Origin: Amycolatopsis sp. EV170708-02-1
GTDB taxonomy: Bacteria; Actinomycetota; Actinomycetes; Mycobacteriales; Pseudonocardiaceae
Length of the DNA stretch: 64,000 nucleotides
Assembly (NCBI RefSeq): GCF_022479115.1
Contig: NZ_CP092497.1
Location: 3,658,001 to 3,722,000 of the forward strand
Direction of reading: 5' to 3'
This document shows, in pieces, positions 54,279 to 64,000 of the stretch (the stretch's first letter is position 1; each line of letters opens with the position of its first letter). Position numbers and translations under genes: made by a program. The notes under the pieces were generated by a model that was given only the letters and a program-made list of their open reading frames with translations, searched no databases and was not told where the DNA came from.

Positions 54279-55523
54279 ATGTACATAGCCACCAGTAGGG
54301 GAGCGGACGCCGCGGCGGAGGTCCCGAAGAGCGGCGTCAAACGGGCCGTCACCGGGAACGTCGTCGCGCTCGGCCTGGTCAGCCTGGTCACCGACATCTC
54401 GTCGGAGATGGTGACCGCGGTCCTGCCGCTCTACCTCGTCCTCGGTCTCGGCCTGAGCCCGCTGCAGTTCGGCGTGCTCGACGGCCTCTACTCCGGTGTC
54501 ACGGCCGTCGTCCGGCTCGTCGGCGGCCATCTCGCGGACCGCTGGCAGAAGCTCAAGGCGGTCGCCTGCTTCGGTTACGGGCTCTCGGCACTGGGCAAGA
54601 TCGGCCTGATGCTGGCGGGTTCGTCCACCGTCGCGATCGGCGCGGTGCTCGCGGCCGACCGCACCGGCAAAGGCGTCCGGACCGCCCCGCGCGACGCGCT
54701 GATCACCTTGAGCAGCGATCCCGAACATCTCGGTCGCGCGTTCGGCGTGCACCGCGCGATGGACACCTTCGGCGCGTTCCTCGGCCCGCTGGTCGCGATG
54801 GCCGTGCTGTGGCTCAGCCTGGGCAGCTACGACTCGGTGTTCTTCACGAGCTTCTGCATCGCCGCGATCGGCGTGATCATCCTGGTGGTGCTGGTCAAGG
54901 ACCACCAGCCGAAACCGCGCGCCGAACGGGCCAAGGTCTCCTTGCGGGAGACCGCCGGCCTGATCCGGCAGGCGTCGTTCCGGCGGATCTGCGTGTGGGC
55001 GGCGCTGCTGGGGCTGGTCACCCTCAGCGACTCGTTCCTCTACCTCGTGCTGCAGCGCCGCTGGGACCTCGGCGCGGTCTTCTTTCCCTTGCTGCCACTG
55101 GGAACCGCGGGCGTGTACCTGCTGCTCGCCGTGCCGTTCGGCAGGCTTTCGGACCGGATCGGCCGCTGGAAGGTGTTCCTCGGCGGGCACATCGCGCTGG
55201 TCGTCGCGCTGCTGGCGCTGCTCGGCCCGGTCGACGGCGGCATCCTCGCGGTGCTTGCGCTCGTGCTGCACGGTGTCTTCTACGCGGCCACCGACGGTGT
55301 CCTGATGGCCGCGGCCGGACCGCTGCTGCCCGAACACCAGCGGGCGAGCGGGCTGGCGCTGGTGCAGACCGGGCAGGCGACGACGCGGATGCTCGCGTCC
55401 GTCCTTTTCGGACTCGCCTGGACCACCTGGGACCTGCACGCCGCGGTCTTGGTCGCCGCGGGCGCGCTGGCCGTGGTGGTCGTGGCGGCCGCCGTCCTCC
55501 GTCCGTTGCGGACCTACGCGTGA
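54279..55523 (+). CDS. MFS transporter
   Basis: 414 aa with about 12 membrane helices and family motifs VRLVGGHLADRWQKLKAV and DRTGKGVRTAPRDALIT. The latter matches a group of MFS proteins often annotated as multidrug or sugar-phosphate type; the substrate is unknown. Its stop overlaps the beta-propeller gene start (GTGA), so the two are made together. Confidence 0.87.
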   Translation: MYIATSRGADAAAEVPKSGVKRAVTGNVVALGLVSLVTDISSEMVTAVLPLYLVLGLGLSPLQFGVLDGLYSGVTAVVRLVGGHLADRWQKLKAVACFGYGLSALGKIGLMLAGSSTVAIGAVLAADRTGKGVRTAPRDALITLSSDPEHLGRAFGVHRAMDTFGAFLGPLVAMAVLWLSLGSYDSVFFTSFCIAAIGVIILVVLVKDHQPKPRAERAKVSLRETAGLIRQASFRRICVWAALLGLVTLSDSFLYLVLQRRWDLGAVFFPLLPLGTAGVYLLLAVPFGRLSDRIGRWKVFLGGHIALVVALLALLGPVDGGILAVLALVLHGVFYAATDGVLMAAAGPLLPEHQRASGLALVQTGQATTRMLASVLFGLAWTTWDLHAAVLVAAGALAVVVVAAAVLRPLRTYA

Positions 55524-56503
55524 GGGCGCGGATCCTGGGCGTGGTGGCGGCGGTCGTCGTCCTGATCGCGGCGGCCGTCGGCTACGGCGTCCTGTCCCGG
55601 GACCGCGGGCCCGCCGTCAACTCGGTCGCCGTCGTCACCGGGCAGCCGGTTTCGGTGCAGGCCAAGGGACAACTGCTGTTCCGCAACACCGCCGAGGGCC
55701 CGGACTTCGGCCATCTCGCCACCGTCCCGGCCGATCGTCCCGGCGAACCCCGGAAGGTGTCCGGCCTCAGCTGCGACCGGTTCGCCGCGTCGGCGGGGAC
55801 GGCGCTGTGCCTGGCCGCGCAGCCCGGGGTGCTGCCGCCGATGACCGACGTGATCGTGCTGGACAAGGACCTCAAGGAGATCCGCCGGATCGAACTGCCC
55901 GGCACCCCCAGCCGCGGCCGGGTCTCGCCGGACGGGAAGCTCGCCTACTGGACGCTGTTCGTCAACGGGGATTCCTATGCGGAGACCGGGTTTTCGACCA
56001 GGGCGGGGATCTTCAACCTGACCACCGGGAAGCTGATGAAGAGCATCGAGGAGATGGGGCTCCTGCTCGACGGCAAGCCGTACTACTCGTCCGACGTGAA
56101 CTACTGGGGGATCACCTTCGCCCCCGACGGCAAGAAGTTCTACGCGACGGTCGGGACGAAGGGGAAGACGTACCTGGTCGAGGCGGACTACGAGAAGCTC
56201 GTCGCGAGGATGATCCGGGAGAACGTCGAATGCCCGTCGCTCTCGCCGGACGGGAAGCGGATCGCCTTCAAGAAGAAGGTCTCCGCCGATCTCGCGGCGC
56301 CGTGGCGGCTGGCCGTCCTCGACCTGGCCTCCGGCAAGGAAACCCTGCTGGCCGAGACGCGGAGCGTGGACGACCAGGCGGCCTGGCTCGACGACCGGAC
56401 CGTGGCGTACGGCGTGGACTCGGCGGTCTGGTCGGTTCCGGCGGACGGGAGCGGGGCGCCCCGGGAGCTGGTCGCGCAGGCTGCTTCACCCGCGGGTGTG
56501 TAG
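55520..56503 (+). CDS. Membrane-anchored TolB/WD40-like beta-propeller protein
   Basis: 327 aa. One N-terminal anchor (VVAAVVVLIAAAVGYGV) then beta-propeller repeats of the TolB/PD40 type, visible as RVSPDGKLAYWTLF, TFAPDGKKFYATV, SLSPDGKRIAFKK. Faces outside the membrane. Coupled to the MFS gene and may assist it. Function is unproven. Confidence 0.8.
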   Translation: MRARILGVVAAVVVLIAAAVGYGVLSRDRGPAVNSVAVVTGQPVSVQAKGQLLFRNTAEGPDFGHLATVPADRPGEPRKVSGLSCDRFAASAGTALCLAAQPGVLPPMTDVIVLDKDLKEIRRIELPGTPSRGRVSPDGKLAYWTLFVNGDSYAETGFSTRAGIFNLTTGKLMKSIEEMGLLLDGKPYYSSDVNYWGITFAPDGKKFYATVGTKGKTYLVEADYEKLVARMIRENVECPSLSPDGKRIAFKKKVSADLAAPWRLAVLDLASGKETLLAETRSVDDQAAWLDDRTVAYGVDSAVWSVPADGSGAPRELVAQAASPAGV

Positions 56504-57025
56504 GCCCATCGCTTCCGCCTGCTCGCGGAACACCTCGTAGGCGTCGGTCCCGAAGAGCACGAACCGCACCAGCTCCACCGAACACGACCCGGCCGCGAGC
56601 GTGTTCACCACCGTTTCGAGGGCGATTTCCGCCGCGGACTCGACCGGCCACCGGTAGATCCCGGTCGAGATCGCGGGGAACGCCACGGTGTGCGCGCCGA
56701 GGTCGGCGGCCACGTGCAGCGAGTTGCGGTGGCACGCCGCCAGCAGTGCCGAGCGGTCTTCGGAGCCGGACCACACCGGCCCGACGGTGTGCACCACCCA
56801 GCGCGCCGGAAGGCGGCCCGCCGTGGTGGCGACCGCCTCTCCGGTCTTCAGTCCCTTGCCGTAATGCCCCGCACGCAACGCCCGGCATTCGGTGAGGATC
56901 TCCGGCCCGCCGCGGCGGTGGATCGCGCCGTCCACCCCGCCGCCGCCGAGCAGTGACGAGTTCGCGGCGTTGACCACGACGTCGACCTGTTGTTCGGTGA
57001 TGTCGCCTTCCACCAGTTCGATCAT
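56486..57025 (-). CDS. Macrodomain ADP-ribose hydrolase
   Basis: 179 aa macrodomain of the O-acetyl-ADP-ribose deacetylase (YmdB/MacroD) type: VVNAANSSLLGGGGVDGAIHRRGG and AFPAISTGIYRWPVE. It removes ADP-ribose or acetyl groups from ADP-ribose. 13 bp after the hydrolase gene. Its 3' end overlaps the beta-propeller gene by 18 bp, tail to tail. Confidence 0.93.
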   Translation of the reverse strand: MIELVEGDITEQQVDVVVNAANSSLLGGGGVDGAIHRRGGPEILTECRALRAGHYGKGLKTGEAVATTAGRLPARWVVHTVGPVWSGSEDRSALLAACHRNSLHVAADLGAHTVAFPAISTGIYRWPVESAAEIALETVVNTLAAGSCSVELVRFVLFGTDAYEVFREQAEAMGLHTRG

Positions 57026-57038
57026 CGTGATCGCTCCG

Positions 57039-57836
57039 TCAGTCGGTGAAGTACTCGATCAGTACCGGGGCCACGGCCTTCGGCTTGAGCATATGCGTCT
57101 GGCCCTCGATCGTGCGGTGCTCGGCGCCGGGGACCGCCTTCGCCAGCGCGGCGACCCCGTTGCGGATCCACGCGGGGCTCTTGCCACCGTCCATGACCAG
57201 CGTCGGCACGGAAACGCCCGCCCAGCGGCCTTCGGGCAGCGGGGTGCCGTCGTGCAGGCCGTCGAACAACGCGGCGTCGTAGCGCAGGGTCGGCGCGACC
57301 TTCTTCAGCTTCGGCCACGCGGGCATGAACTGCATCATGAAGACGACCGGGGCCGGGACGCGGACGCCTTCCCGCATGAAGGTCTTGATCGCGGTGCCGG
57401 GTTTTCCGGCGGCGATGGCCTTCTCCAGCCGTTCGTCGTAGTCGGCCGGGGCCGGCGGGCGGGTGTCGTCGACGACCAGCGGGAATTCGTAGACCGCCAG
57501 TTTCGTGATCGGCAGCCCGGCTTTCGCGGCTTCGAGGGCGAGCGCGGCGCCGGAGGAGATCCCGTAGACGTGGGCCGTCCCGCCCGCTTCCTTGATCAGT
57601 GCCGCGATGTCCTCGACTTCGCGGGCGACGGAGAACGGCGCGGTGTCGCCGCTTTCGCCGCGGCCGCGGCGGTCGTAGGTGTAGACGGTGAAGTGCGCGG
57701 CCAGTTCGGCGGCCAGCGGTTTGGCCGGGCCGAACTCGCGGTGGCACATCGCGCCGTCGACCAGGATGACGGCGGGGCCGGAGCCGGTGCGGGTGTAGGC
57801 GATGGTGGTGCCGTCTTGCGAGGTCACGGTGCTCAT
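57039..57836 (-). CDS. Alpha/beta hydrolase
   Basis: 265 aa. Nucleophile elbow GISSG (Ser), oxyanion region DGAMCHREFG, and the last His in GQTHML. No lid insertion of note. CTAGGAGAA ribosome site. Middle gene of the DUF998-hydrolase-macrodomain operon. The substrate is unknown. Confidence 0.88.
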   Translation of the reverse strand: MSTVTSQDGTTIAYTRTGSGPAVILVDGAMCHREFGPAKPLAAELAAHFTVYTYDRRGRGESGDTAPFSVAREVEDIAALIKEAGGTAHVYGISSGAALALEAAKAGLPITKLAVYEFPLVVDDTRPPAPADYDERLEKAIAAGKPGTAIKTFMREGVRVPAPVVFMMQFMPAWPKLKKVAPTLRYDAALFDGLHDGTPLPEGRWAGVSVPTLVMDGGKSPAWIRNGVAALAKAVPGAEHRTIEGQTHMLKPKAVAPVLIEYFTD

Positions 57837-57859
57837 GGCGGGAATTCTCCTAGGGTTGT

Positions 57860-58504
57860 CTAGCGGCTTGCGCGGAGGATGACGGCGGTGACCCAGCCCC
57901 AGGCCAGCATCACGGTGGCCCAGAAGGCGAGCATCACGACGGCGTTCGCGTTGCCGGAGCTGATCCCGGCGAACGAGGCGAAGAACGCGATGCCGGTGGC
58001 GCGGGAGTAGACGGCCCAGCCGCGGTGGCCCTCACGGGAGAAGCGGCTCGCGAACACGAAGGTCGCGACGATCAGCGAGAGGAATCCGACCGAGCCGGCG
58101 GCCATGTGCAGGACACCGGCGGTGCTGATGGTGGCCTGGCCGGAGCCGGCCGGGAACCCGTTGCCGGGGTCGGCCTTGAAGACCGCGGCGAAGAGCAGGC
58201 TGACGCCGAAGACGCCCAGCAGCCGTGGCCCCCACGTGCTGCCTCTTCCCGGTTCGAGCGTCCGGCTCAGCCCGATCGCCCCCGCGATCATCAGCACCCC
58301 GGTGACCAGGAAGTTCGCCACCTGGATCCAGCCGGCGTCGCCGTTGCTCAGCATGCTCGCCGGGTGCTTCGTCATGTCGAAGCCGTCGCGCACGGCGGCC
58401 TGGGTGAGCGTGGTCAGGAAGTACAGCGGACCCGAGACGGCGCCGCAGGCGAGCAGGGCGCGGGCCGGGAGCGCGACGTGGGTGCGGGTGGCGGTGATGG
58501 TCAT
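57860..58504 (-). CDS. DUF998 membrane protein
   Basis: 214 aa with six membrane helices; DUF998 features are FLTTLTQAAVRDGFDMTKHPASML and LHMAAGSVGFLSL. First gene of a three-gene operon. The function is unknown. Confidence 0.87.
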   Translation of the reverse strand: MTITATRTHVALPARALLACGAVSGPLYFLTTLTQAAVRDGFDMTKHPASMLSNGDAGWIQVANFLVTGVLMIAGAIGLSRTLEPGRGSTWGPRLLGVFGVSLLFAAVFKADPGNGFPAGSGQATISTAGVLHMAAGSVGFLSLIVATFVFASRFSREGHRGWAVYSRATGIAFFASFAGISSGNANAVVMLAFWATVMLAWGWVTAVILRASR

Positions 58505-58540
58505 CGGTTTCTGCCTTTCGGGGCGCTGGGTGCGTTGGCA

Positions 58541-58587
58541 CTACCTTCGCTCCGAAAGTCTCGATTGTCAAGACAAAAAAATTTGTC
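58541..58587 (-). promoter_or_regulatory. Promoter with nested operators ahead of the DUF998 operon
   Basis: A TTGACA -35 (complement of 58566-58571) lies in TTGTC-AA-GACAA (58565-58576), itself overlapped by GACAAA-AAAA-TTTGTC (58572-58587). Downstream a second dyad (ACTTTCG-GAG-CGAAGGT, minus strand, about 58542-58558) fills an unusually long -35 to -10 spacer, the layout of MerR-type promoters. The regulator is unknown. Confidence 0.4.
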
Positions 58588-58629
58588 GGTGGTGCCGCCG
58601 GGGCACCGCGAGGTGTCGCGACGGGGTGG

Positions 58630-59697
58630 CTACTTGCCGTTTCGCAAGGTCAGGAGGGTGATCTCGCTCGGCGCGAAGACGCGCAGCGGCGGTCCCCAGA
58701 AGCCGGTGCCGCGGCTCGTGTAGAGCTGCGTGCGCTCGCCGTGCCGCGAAAGCCCGGCCAGCACGGGCTGGTCGAGCCGGACCAGGAGGTGGAACGGCCA
58801 GATCTGGCCGCCGTGGGTGTGCCCGGAGATCTGGAGGTCGATGCCCGCCTCGGCGGCCTGCTTGACCTGCTTCGGCTGGTGGGCGAGCAGGACGACCGGC
58901 GTGTCCGAGGCGACGCCGTCGAGCGCGGCGGGGAGGTCGGGGCCGTGGCCGGGCAGGCCGGAGGCGGCGCCGGTCGGGTCGTCGATCCCGGCGAAGACCA
59001 GCGTGTCGCCGCCTTGGCGGACCTTCGCGTGCCGGTTGTGCAGCGTGTCCCAGCCGAGGTCGCGCATATGGTCGAGCCAGGCCTGCGCCTCGCCGAAGTA
59101 TTCGTGGTTGCCGGTGATGTAGAACTTGCCGAGCTTCGCCCGCACCTTCCCGAGCGGCGCGACCTGCTCCTGCCGCTTGGTGACCGAACCGTCGGCGAGG
59201 TCACCCGCGTGGGCCACGACGTCGGCGTCGAGCTCGTTCGCCACTTCGACGACCTTCTCCGACCATTTCGTCCGGTTCAGCGGGCCGAAATGGGTGTCGG
59301 TGATGATCGCGAAGCGGAGACCGTCGAGCCCCGCGCCGAGGCGGGGGAGCACGACGTCGAGTTCCTTGAGCCTCGGCACCCGCCGGGCCTCGAACATCCC
59401 GTACGCCGCCAGCCCCGCGAAGGCGGCCAGGACGACGCCGGACACGATGCCCGCCGCACTGTCCACTCCGGACACGGCGAGGACGAGCCTCAGCACGTTT
59501 CCGAGTACGGACAACGAGAACAGCAGCCAGATCAGCCCGAGGGAGAGGTCGCCGATCTTCGCCGCGACGTCGCGCTGCCACGGCCCGTGGCCGAGGACCA
59601 TGCACGCGGGCACGGCGAGGGCCGCGGCGGCGAACACGATCGTGCCGAGGACTTCGAGCGCGGACGGGAGTTCGGGGAGCCGACGATCGTCCACCAC
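58630..59697 (-). CDS. Metallophosphoesterase, YkuE-like, N-terminus probably frameshifted
   Basis: 355 aa as read from GTG 59697: three to four membrane helices (15-100), then a calcineurin-like phosphatase (IITDTHFGP, HAGDLADGS, TGNHEYFG, ISGHTHGGQIWP). No ribosome site precedes GTG 59697. In the next frame, ATG 59762 starts MPRILVRVAALIAVLALLFGVPWW, an obvious extra helix. One added G near 59690 would fuse it in frame (PWW-DDRRLPEL). The real gene probably starts at 59762. Confidence 0.82.
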   Translation of the reverse strand: MVDDRRLPELPSALEVLGTIVFAAAALAVPACMVLGHGPWQRDVAAKIGDLSLGLIWLLFSLSVLGNVLRLVLAVSGVDSAAGIVSGVVLAAFAGLAAYGMFEARRVPRLKELDVVLPRLGAGLDGLRFAIITDTHFGPLNRTKWSEKVVEVANELDADVVAHAGDLADGSVTKRQEQVAPLGKVRAKLGKFYITGNHEYFGEAQAWLDHMRDLGWDTLHNRHAKVRQGGDTLVFAGIDDPTGAASGLPGHGPDLPAALDGVASDTPVVLLAHQPKQVKQAAEAGIDLQISGHTHGGQIWPFHLLVRLDQPVLAGLSRHGERTQLYTSRGTGFWGPPLRVFAPSEITLLTLRNGK

Positions 59698-59899
59698 GGC
59701 ACACCGAACAGGAGGGCGAGAACGGCGATCAACGCGGCGACGCGGACAAGGATGCGGGGCATGATGACGGCAAGACTAACAGCCCATTGGTCTCTACCGC
59801 CGTCTTCGCTGAGGGGCGTCTCAGGTACGTAGGCGGGCGTACGCGAGATGTCGCTTCACGGCCGACGCTTTTCGTCTGGCCGCGGAAGACACTCGACGC

Positions 59900-60738
59900 A
59901 TGATTCGGACGATCGAACGTGTCGCCTACGCGACCGGGGCGCTCCTGTTCCTCAGCGGTCTCGTGCACGCGGTCGTGCTGGTCGCGTCCGGCGGTTCGTG
60001 GACCGGGCCGCTGTCGATGCGGAAGGCGGTCACCTTCGGCCTGTCGTTCGGGCTGACGCTGATCACCGTCGCCTGGGCGACGTCGTACGTCGCGGTGCGG
60101 CCGCGCGTGCGGAACGTGCTGCTCGGCGTCTTCACCGGGGCGAGCGTCGTCGAGACGGTGCTGGTGGGCATGCAGGCCTGGCGCGGGGTGCCGTCGCACT
60201 TCAACTTCGAGACCGGTTTCGACAATGCCGTGTCGACGACGCTCGCGGCGGGCGGCGGCGTCCTCATCCTGACGGCGGTGACGTTCACGGCGGCGGCTCT
60301 GCGCGGCGACGGGGAGACGTCGGCGAGCATGCGGCTCGCGGTGCGGTTCGGGCTCGTCGCGCTGCTGGTGGCGCTGGGCGCGGGCGCGGCGATGATCGCG
60401 AGCGGTGTCGTCGAGGCGCGGGGCGGGAACCCGCAGCTCGCGTACACCACGGCCGGCGCGCTGAAGCCGCTGCACGCGGTGGCGATGCACGCGATCCTCA
60501 TCGTGCCGGGGCTCGCCTGGCTGCTGCGGTTCGCGGACTGGACGGAACGGCGGCGCGTGCGGCTGGTGTGGGTGGCGATCGGCGCTTATTCGGTGCTGAC
60601 CGCGGTGGTGGGGGTGGAGTCGGTGACCGGGGTTTCGCCGCTGGCGGCCTCGCCGATCGAGATGGTGACTTCGGGGCTGGCTTTGGCGGTGCTGGGTTCG
60701 GCGGGCTTCGCGGCTCTCCTCGAAGCCCGCCGAGCTCG

Positions 60739-60742
<4 letters not shown>
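59900..60742 (+). CDS. Multi-pass membrane protein of unknown function
   Basis: 280 aa with about seven membrane helices and conserved-looking His/Trp in FLSGLVHAVVLVASGGSW and LHAVAMHAILIVPGLAWLL. The pattern is familiar from hypothetical actinobacterial membrane proteins; no function can be named. Divergent from the phosphoesterase. Overlaps the UvrA-like gene tail to tail by 4 bp. Confidence 0.78.
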
Positions 60743-62999
<2,257 letters not shown>

Positions 63000-63021
63000 G
63001 GCTCTCCCCTGGTTGGAACTC

Positions 63022-63066
63022 TTTAGCCTGTAAAGTGAGGGTAGCAGAGGTTAGTTTATGCTGTAA
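63022..63066. promoter_or_regulatory. Repeated TTTA-N5-TGTAA-like sites between uvrA-like and tetR
   Basis: TTTAGCCTGTAAA (63022-63034) and TTTATGCTGTAA (63055-63066) repeat 33 bp apart in the 78-bp divergent gap, AT-rich against the background. They are likely operators of the TetR protein and overlap the possible -10 regions of both genes. Confidence 0.45.
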
Positions 63067-63077
63067 GGAGTTGGCAA

Positions 63078-63860
63078 GTGGTCGTCTACGCGGCGCAAGG
63101 GGACCCCCGGCGGTCGATGGCCCTGCTGTGGCGGGCCGAGCCGCCGGACGCCGAACGGCCCGGCCCCAAACCGGCGCTTTCGGTGGACCTGATCGTCGAA
63201 ACCGCCATCACCATCGCGGACGCCGAAGGCATGCCGGGCCTCTCGATGCGCGCCGTCGGGGACAGGCTCGGCCGGACGGCCATGGCGCTCTACACCTATG
63301 TCCCGAGCAAGAGCGAGCTGGTCGATCTCATGTACGACAAGGCGCTCGCCGAGCTTCCGGCCACTTACGACGGAGACGGCTGGCGCGCGGACGTGGCCCG
63401 CTGGGCCGAGGATCTCTGGGACTTCTACCTGCGGCACCCCTGGGTCCTGCAGGTCTCGCAGGCGCGGCCGGTGCTCGGGCCGAACGAGTACGTCGTGCTG
63501 GAGGCGCTGGTGAAGATCCTGCGCCGGACCGGGTTGCGCCCGGCGGCGCTGCGACGGCTGGTCAGCGCGCTGTACTCGTGCGTGCGCGAGCCCGCCAGGA
63601 CGGCTTCGGAGGCCCGGCTGGCCGAAAAGGTGACAGGGCAGTCCGACGACGAGTGGTGGTACGCGCGGTCCGCGCATCTGAAGGAGGTCTCGCCGGACTT
63701 CGCCGAGCGATTCCCGACGCTGACCTGGATGGAGGCCGAGCAGGCGTTCCGGATGGAGGACGAAACGGTGTCCTATCTGGAGCAGGAGGCGAGGGAGGCC
63801 TTCGAGTTCTCGCTGTCCGTCCTGCTGGACGGAATCGAAGTCGCGACCAAAGCGGAGTAG
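63078..63860 (+). CDS. TetR/AcrR family regulator with TetR_C domain
   Basis: 260 aa. N-terminal helix-turn-helix (IVETAITIADAEGMPGLSMRAVGDRLGRTAMALYTYVPSK in layout), then the long TetR_C ligand domain with DFYLRHPWVLQVSQARPVLGPNEY. GTG start with AAGGAG. Likely represses the divergent UvrA-like resistance gene. Confidence 0.9.
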   Translation: MVVYAAQGDPRRSMALLWRAEPPDAERPGPKPALSVDLIVETAITIADAEGMPGLSMRAVGDRLGRTAMALYTYVPSKSELVDLMYDKALAELPATYDGDGWRADVARWAEDLWDFYLRHPWVLQVSQARPVLGPNEYVVLEALVKILRRTGLRPAALRRLVSALYSCVREPARTASEARLAEKVTGQSDDEWWYARSAHLKEVSPDFAERFPTLTWMEAEQAFRMEDETVSYLEQEAREAFEFSLSVLLDGIEVATKAE

Positions 63861-63870
63861 CCTTCTCCGC

Positions 63871-64000
63871 ATGCCCTCCGATTTCGCCTTGAAGACCATG
63901 AACGCCGTCCACCGCGTCATCCAGAAGGTCAGCGGCGGCCGCGCCGGCTGGCAGGTCGCCGGGATGACCGTGCTGGAGCTGACCACCATCGGCCGCAAAT
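63871..64000 (+). CDS. Deazaflavin (F420)-dependent nitroreductase family protein, partial
   Basis: Only the first 43 codons are in the window (MPSDFALKTMNAVHRV, then GMTVLELTTIGRK). The pattern matches the Ddn/F420H2-dependent quinone or nitro reductase family, which reads TxGRKSG next. It runs off the right edge. It starts 10 bp after the TetR gene. Confidence 0.75.
   Translation, partial: MPSDFALKTMNAVHRVIQKVSGGRAGWQVAGMTVLELTTIGRK

Overview
The window is high-GC actinobacterial DNA, most likely from the Pseudonocardiaceae and probably Amycolatopsis. The support is the mec-cysO-cysM cysteine module, a mycothiol-type DinB enzyme, a complete conservon (CvnABCD), frequent GTG/TTG starts with 4-bp ATGA/GTGA overlaps, and many long intergenic palindromes. 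The genus is inferred from style and gene content, not from a database search.

Layout. 1-16.8 kb is a conserved housekeeping block in the order familiar from Mycobacterium tuberculosis Rv1329c-Rv1341: dinG, pncB, clpS, DUF2017, P1 peptidase, mec, cysO, cysM, rhomboid, murI, MBL phosphodiesterase, rph, rdgB. bioY, a secreted protein, a KDPG-type aldolase, pncA, an Asp/Glu racemase and an arylamine N-acetyltransferase are interleaved, and bcp and a lipoprotein follow. 16.9-30.2 kb is accessory: a GH25 lysozyme, a three-subunit molybdenum hydroxylase with a LysR regulator, a DinB enzyme, an aminotransferase-SDR-methyltransferase run, an ArsR-SRPBCC fusion with a DHFR-like reductase, a wHTH-nucleotidyltransferase plus HEPN-like pair that converges on an odd tRNA-Leu(UAG)-like gene, and a TetR regulator. 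30.2-45.1 kb carries a flavin monooxygenase, an XRE regulator, an LCP ligase, a phospholipase A2 fused to an acyltransferase-like membrane domain, a diguanylate cyclase, an array of tiny ORFs, an MFS pump, an SDR, a mycothiol-dependent enzyme, fadD15 and kynU. 45.3-50.0 kb is the conservon. 50.0-64 kb holds two DoxX paralogues, Nudix, HAD, a secreted metallophosphoesterase, an MFS/beta-propeller pair, a DUF998-hydrolase-macrodomain operon, a second metallophosphoesterase, and a UvrA-like ABC ATPase divergent from a TetR regulator.

Two cross-cutting signals stand out. First, thirteen or more long hairpins or composite inverted repeats sit between genes, mostly just after stop codons, and several share arm sequences. 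Second, seven genes contain a single apparent frameshift, at least four of them in or beside short G/C runs. This looks more like indel errors in the assembly than seven real pseudogenes.

The best candidate for an undescribed system is at 27.38-28.60 kb. Three TACTATA boxes spaced exactly 20 bp apart precede a GSX10DXD nucleotidyltransferase with its own winged helix and a HEPN-like partner. This operon runs tail-to-tail into a tRNA gene that has a UAG anticodon and a leucine-type D-arm but only a 5-nt variable loop.
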